Under the pieces are notes generated by a model. It made no database searches, was not told the origin of the DNA, and saw nothing but the letters and a program-made list of their open reading frames with translations. From Bacteroidota bacterium (GTDB lineage Bacteria > Bacteroidota > Bacteroidia > Chitinophagales > Chitinophagaceae), in assembly GCA_023429985.1 (NCBI GenBank), contig JAEZCV010000158.1, forward strand, positions 1 to 25,043: a stretch of DNA of 25,043 nucleotides. Direction: 5' to 3'. Position numbers and translations under genes: made by a program. The stretch's first letter is position 1. Each line of letters starts with the position of its first letter. This document shows, in pieces, positions 24,080 to 25,043 of the stretch.

Positions 24080-24804
24080 AAAAACCATCTATACATACTG
24101 TTCTTTCTCCCGCTCTTTTACATCTTTACGATGTTACCAATACAATAGTTGTAGTAATTGACGTATTGCGTGCCACATCTACCATTGCCACTGCACTTTA
24201 TAACGGTGCAAGGGAAGTTATTCCGGTTGACACTGTTGAAAGATGTATTCAACTGGGCCGGGAACTTCAGTGCATTACTGCCGGTGAAAGAGATGGAAAG
24301 GTTGCTGAAGGCCTTCAATATGGTAATTCCTCCTTCGAATATCCACGCGAATTTATTGAAGGAAAAACCCTGGTGCTCACCACTACTAATGGTACAAAGC
24401 TGTTGCACATGGCACTTTCAAAAGGTGCGCAGGAAATAGTTACGGGATCATTCTTAAACCTTTCTGCTGTTTGTGAGCACCTCACTGCTATGGGTAAAAA
24501 CGTTGTTTTAGGTTGTGCTGCATGGAAGGATAGGCCTAACATGGAAGATACCCTGCTGGCGGGTGCAATAGTTAATCATATTAAACATGATTTTGAAGTG
24601 AATTGCGATGCCTCTCACATGGCTGAAAACCTATACAATATGGCCAAAAGCAATCTTTTTGAATTTATGAAGGCGAACGATGCCTCTCATTACCATCGCC
24701 TTATGAATTTTGGTGTTGAAAAAGATATCAGGCATTGTCTTACTCCCGATCTGGCTAATATCCTTCCGGAGTATATTAATGGGAAACTGGTGATCGGGAA
24801 ATAG
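24076..24804 (+). CDS. comB: 2-phosphosulfolactate phosphatase family protein
   Basis: ComB hydrolyses 2-phosphosulfolactate to sulfolactate with Mg2+, a step of coenzyme M synthesis in methanogens; bacterial members exist in organisms that do not make coenzyme M. The 242-residue protein shows VVVIDVLRATSTIATALYNG, AGERDGKVAEGLQYGNSS, LVLTTTNGTKLLHMA and GCAAWKDRPNMEDTLLAG, all typical of the family. ATG 24076 was chosen because it overlaps the preceding stop as ATGA and gives the normal N-terminus; seven extra in-frame residues from 24055 lie inside the upstream gene. The gene ends in two stops in a row, TAG TGA, both supplied by the heptanucleotide repeat. No comA or comC is present here. 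Confidence 0.92.
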   Translation: MKKPSIHTVLSPALLHLYDVTNTIVVVIDVLRATSTIATALYNGAREVIPVDTVERCIQLGRELQCITAGERDGKVAEGLQYGNSSFEYPREFIEGKTLVLTTTNGTKLLHMALSKGAQEIVTGSFLNLSAVCEHLTAMGKNVVLGCAAWKDRPNMEDTLLAGAIVNHIKHDFEVNCDASHMAENLYNMAKSNLFEFMKANDASHYHRLMNFGVEKDIRHCLTPDLANILPEYINGKLVIGK

Positions 24805-24842
24805 TGAGTAGTGAGTAGTGAGTAGTGAGTAGTGAGTAGTGA
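24802..24842. repeat. TAGTGAG heptanucleotide tandem repeat
   Basis: Five perfect copies of TAGTGAG and six bases of a sixth run from 24802 to 24842. The first copy provides the comB stop codon. The unit length of 7 is not a multiple of 3, so copy-number change would not alter ComB. Perfect copies suggest recent slippage or spread. Confidence 0.97.
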
Positions 24843-25043
24843 ATATTAGAGCTGCCTGCCAACAGACAGGTTGTGAATACTGATTTAACAAACTGCTATA
24901 ATTCCTGGTGAATTCAAAGGATTTTAACGGATAAATATTCTCCGGTCCATGGTATCTGCAAAGGTTTGCTTTAGTTTTGCCAATTGGCCTTGTTGAAGCC
25001 AGGCCCTCCGGGACCCTTCCCGAAAAAAATAAAATTCTTTACG
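24843..25043. other. Right flank without assignable gene
   Basis: I see no convincing coding region. CTGCCTG (24852-24858) and CAGACAG (24863-24869) form an imperfect inverted repeat without a T-run. TAGTTTTG at 24972-24979 matches the Bacteroidota -7 box and may serve a gene starting beyond the window, but it lacks a -33 partner. CGGGA/TCCCG near 25008-25021 can form a small hairpin followed by A residues, which is not a terminator for rightward transcription. Confidence 0.35.

Noticed and set aside
24631..24891. Minus-strand frame with repeated TTHYSLL units
   Set aside because: The peptide repeat is only the translation of the TAGTGAG DNA repeat, and the rest lies antisense to comB.
1..25043. 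CRISPR arrays, tRNA or rRNA genes, insertion sequences and phage genes
   Set aside because: No regularly spaced repeats, tRNA-like cloverleaf, rRNA-like segment, transposase motif or terminal inverted repeat was seen.

Overview
The window is chromosomal DNA from a member of the Bacteroidota, most likely the family Chitinophagaceae or a close relative. Several things point there: an IPExxxVDY-family protein, a Rho factor with a long charged N-terminal insert, many exported proteins with signal peptides ending in AQ, start regions almost without Shine-Dalgarno sequences, and several promoters of the Bacteroidota type (-33 TTTG, -7 TAnnTTTG). The DNA is densely coding and even in composition. 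I see no rRNA, tRNA, CRISPR array, phage or insertion sequence. The family assignment is inference from gene content.

Layout. Bases 174-2350 (+) hold two translationally coupled exported hydrolases: an M20D amidohydrolase and a class A beta-lactamase-fold serine hydrolase. They meet FeoB (2351-4504, -) stop codon to stop codon. Bases 4651-7975 (+) carry a secreted M28 peptidase with a PDZ domain, the IPExxxVDY protein, a pterin-carbinolamine dehydratase and a CtlX-type amidinohydrolase. Bases 7960-11026 (-) form a tight selenium operon in the order mnmH, secreted protein of unknown function, selD. A small lipoprotein with its own strong terminator (11056-11652, -) and rho (11717-13366, -) follow. 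asnS (13685-15121, +) converges on a tandem universal stress protein (15118-15915, -). A 2-oxoglutarate/Fe(II) oxygenase (16057-17001, +) comes next. Bases 17207-19614 (+) hold a small secreted protein, an LpoB-like lipoprotein and a COG3014-like TPR lipoprotein.

Bases 19772-22406 (+) contain the most interesting regulatory unit: a PadR-family repressor, a 718-residue HAAS/double-PspC membrane protein, and a perfect 16+16 bp palindrome placed over the promoter. Bases 22513-24804 (+) hold gcvT, an SRPBCC-fold protein and comB. comB ends inside a TAGTGAG heptanucleotide repeat. The last 200 bases show no gene I can assign.

The window is mainly core metabolism, envelope maintenance and information processing. 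I did not find a convincing novel defence or mobile system. The best candidates for undescribed biology are the secreted protein locked between mnmH and selD, the PadR-HAAS-PspC module with its operator, an orphan consensus promoter upstream of padR, and the LpoB-like/COG3014-like lipoprotein cluster.
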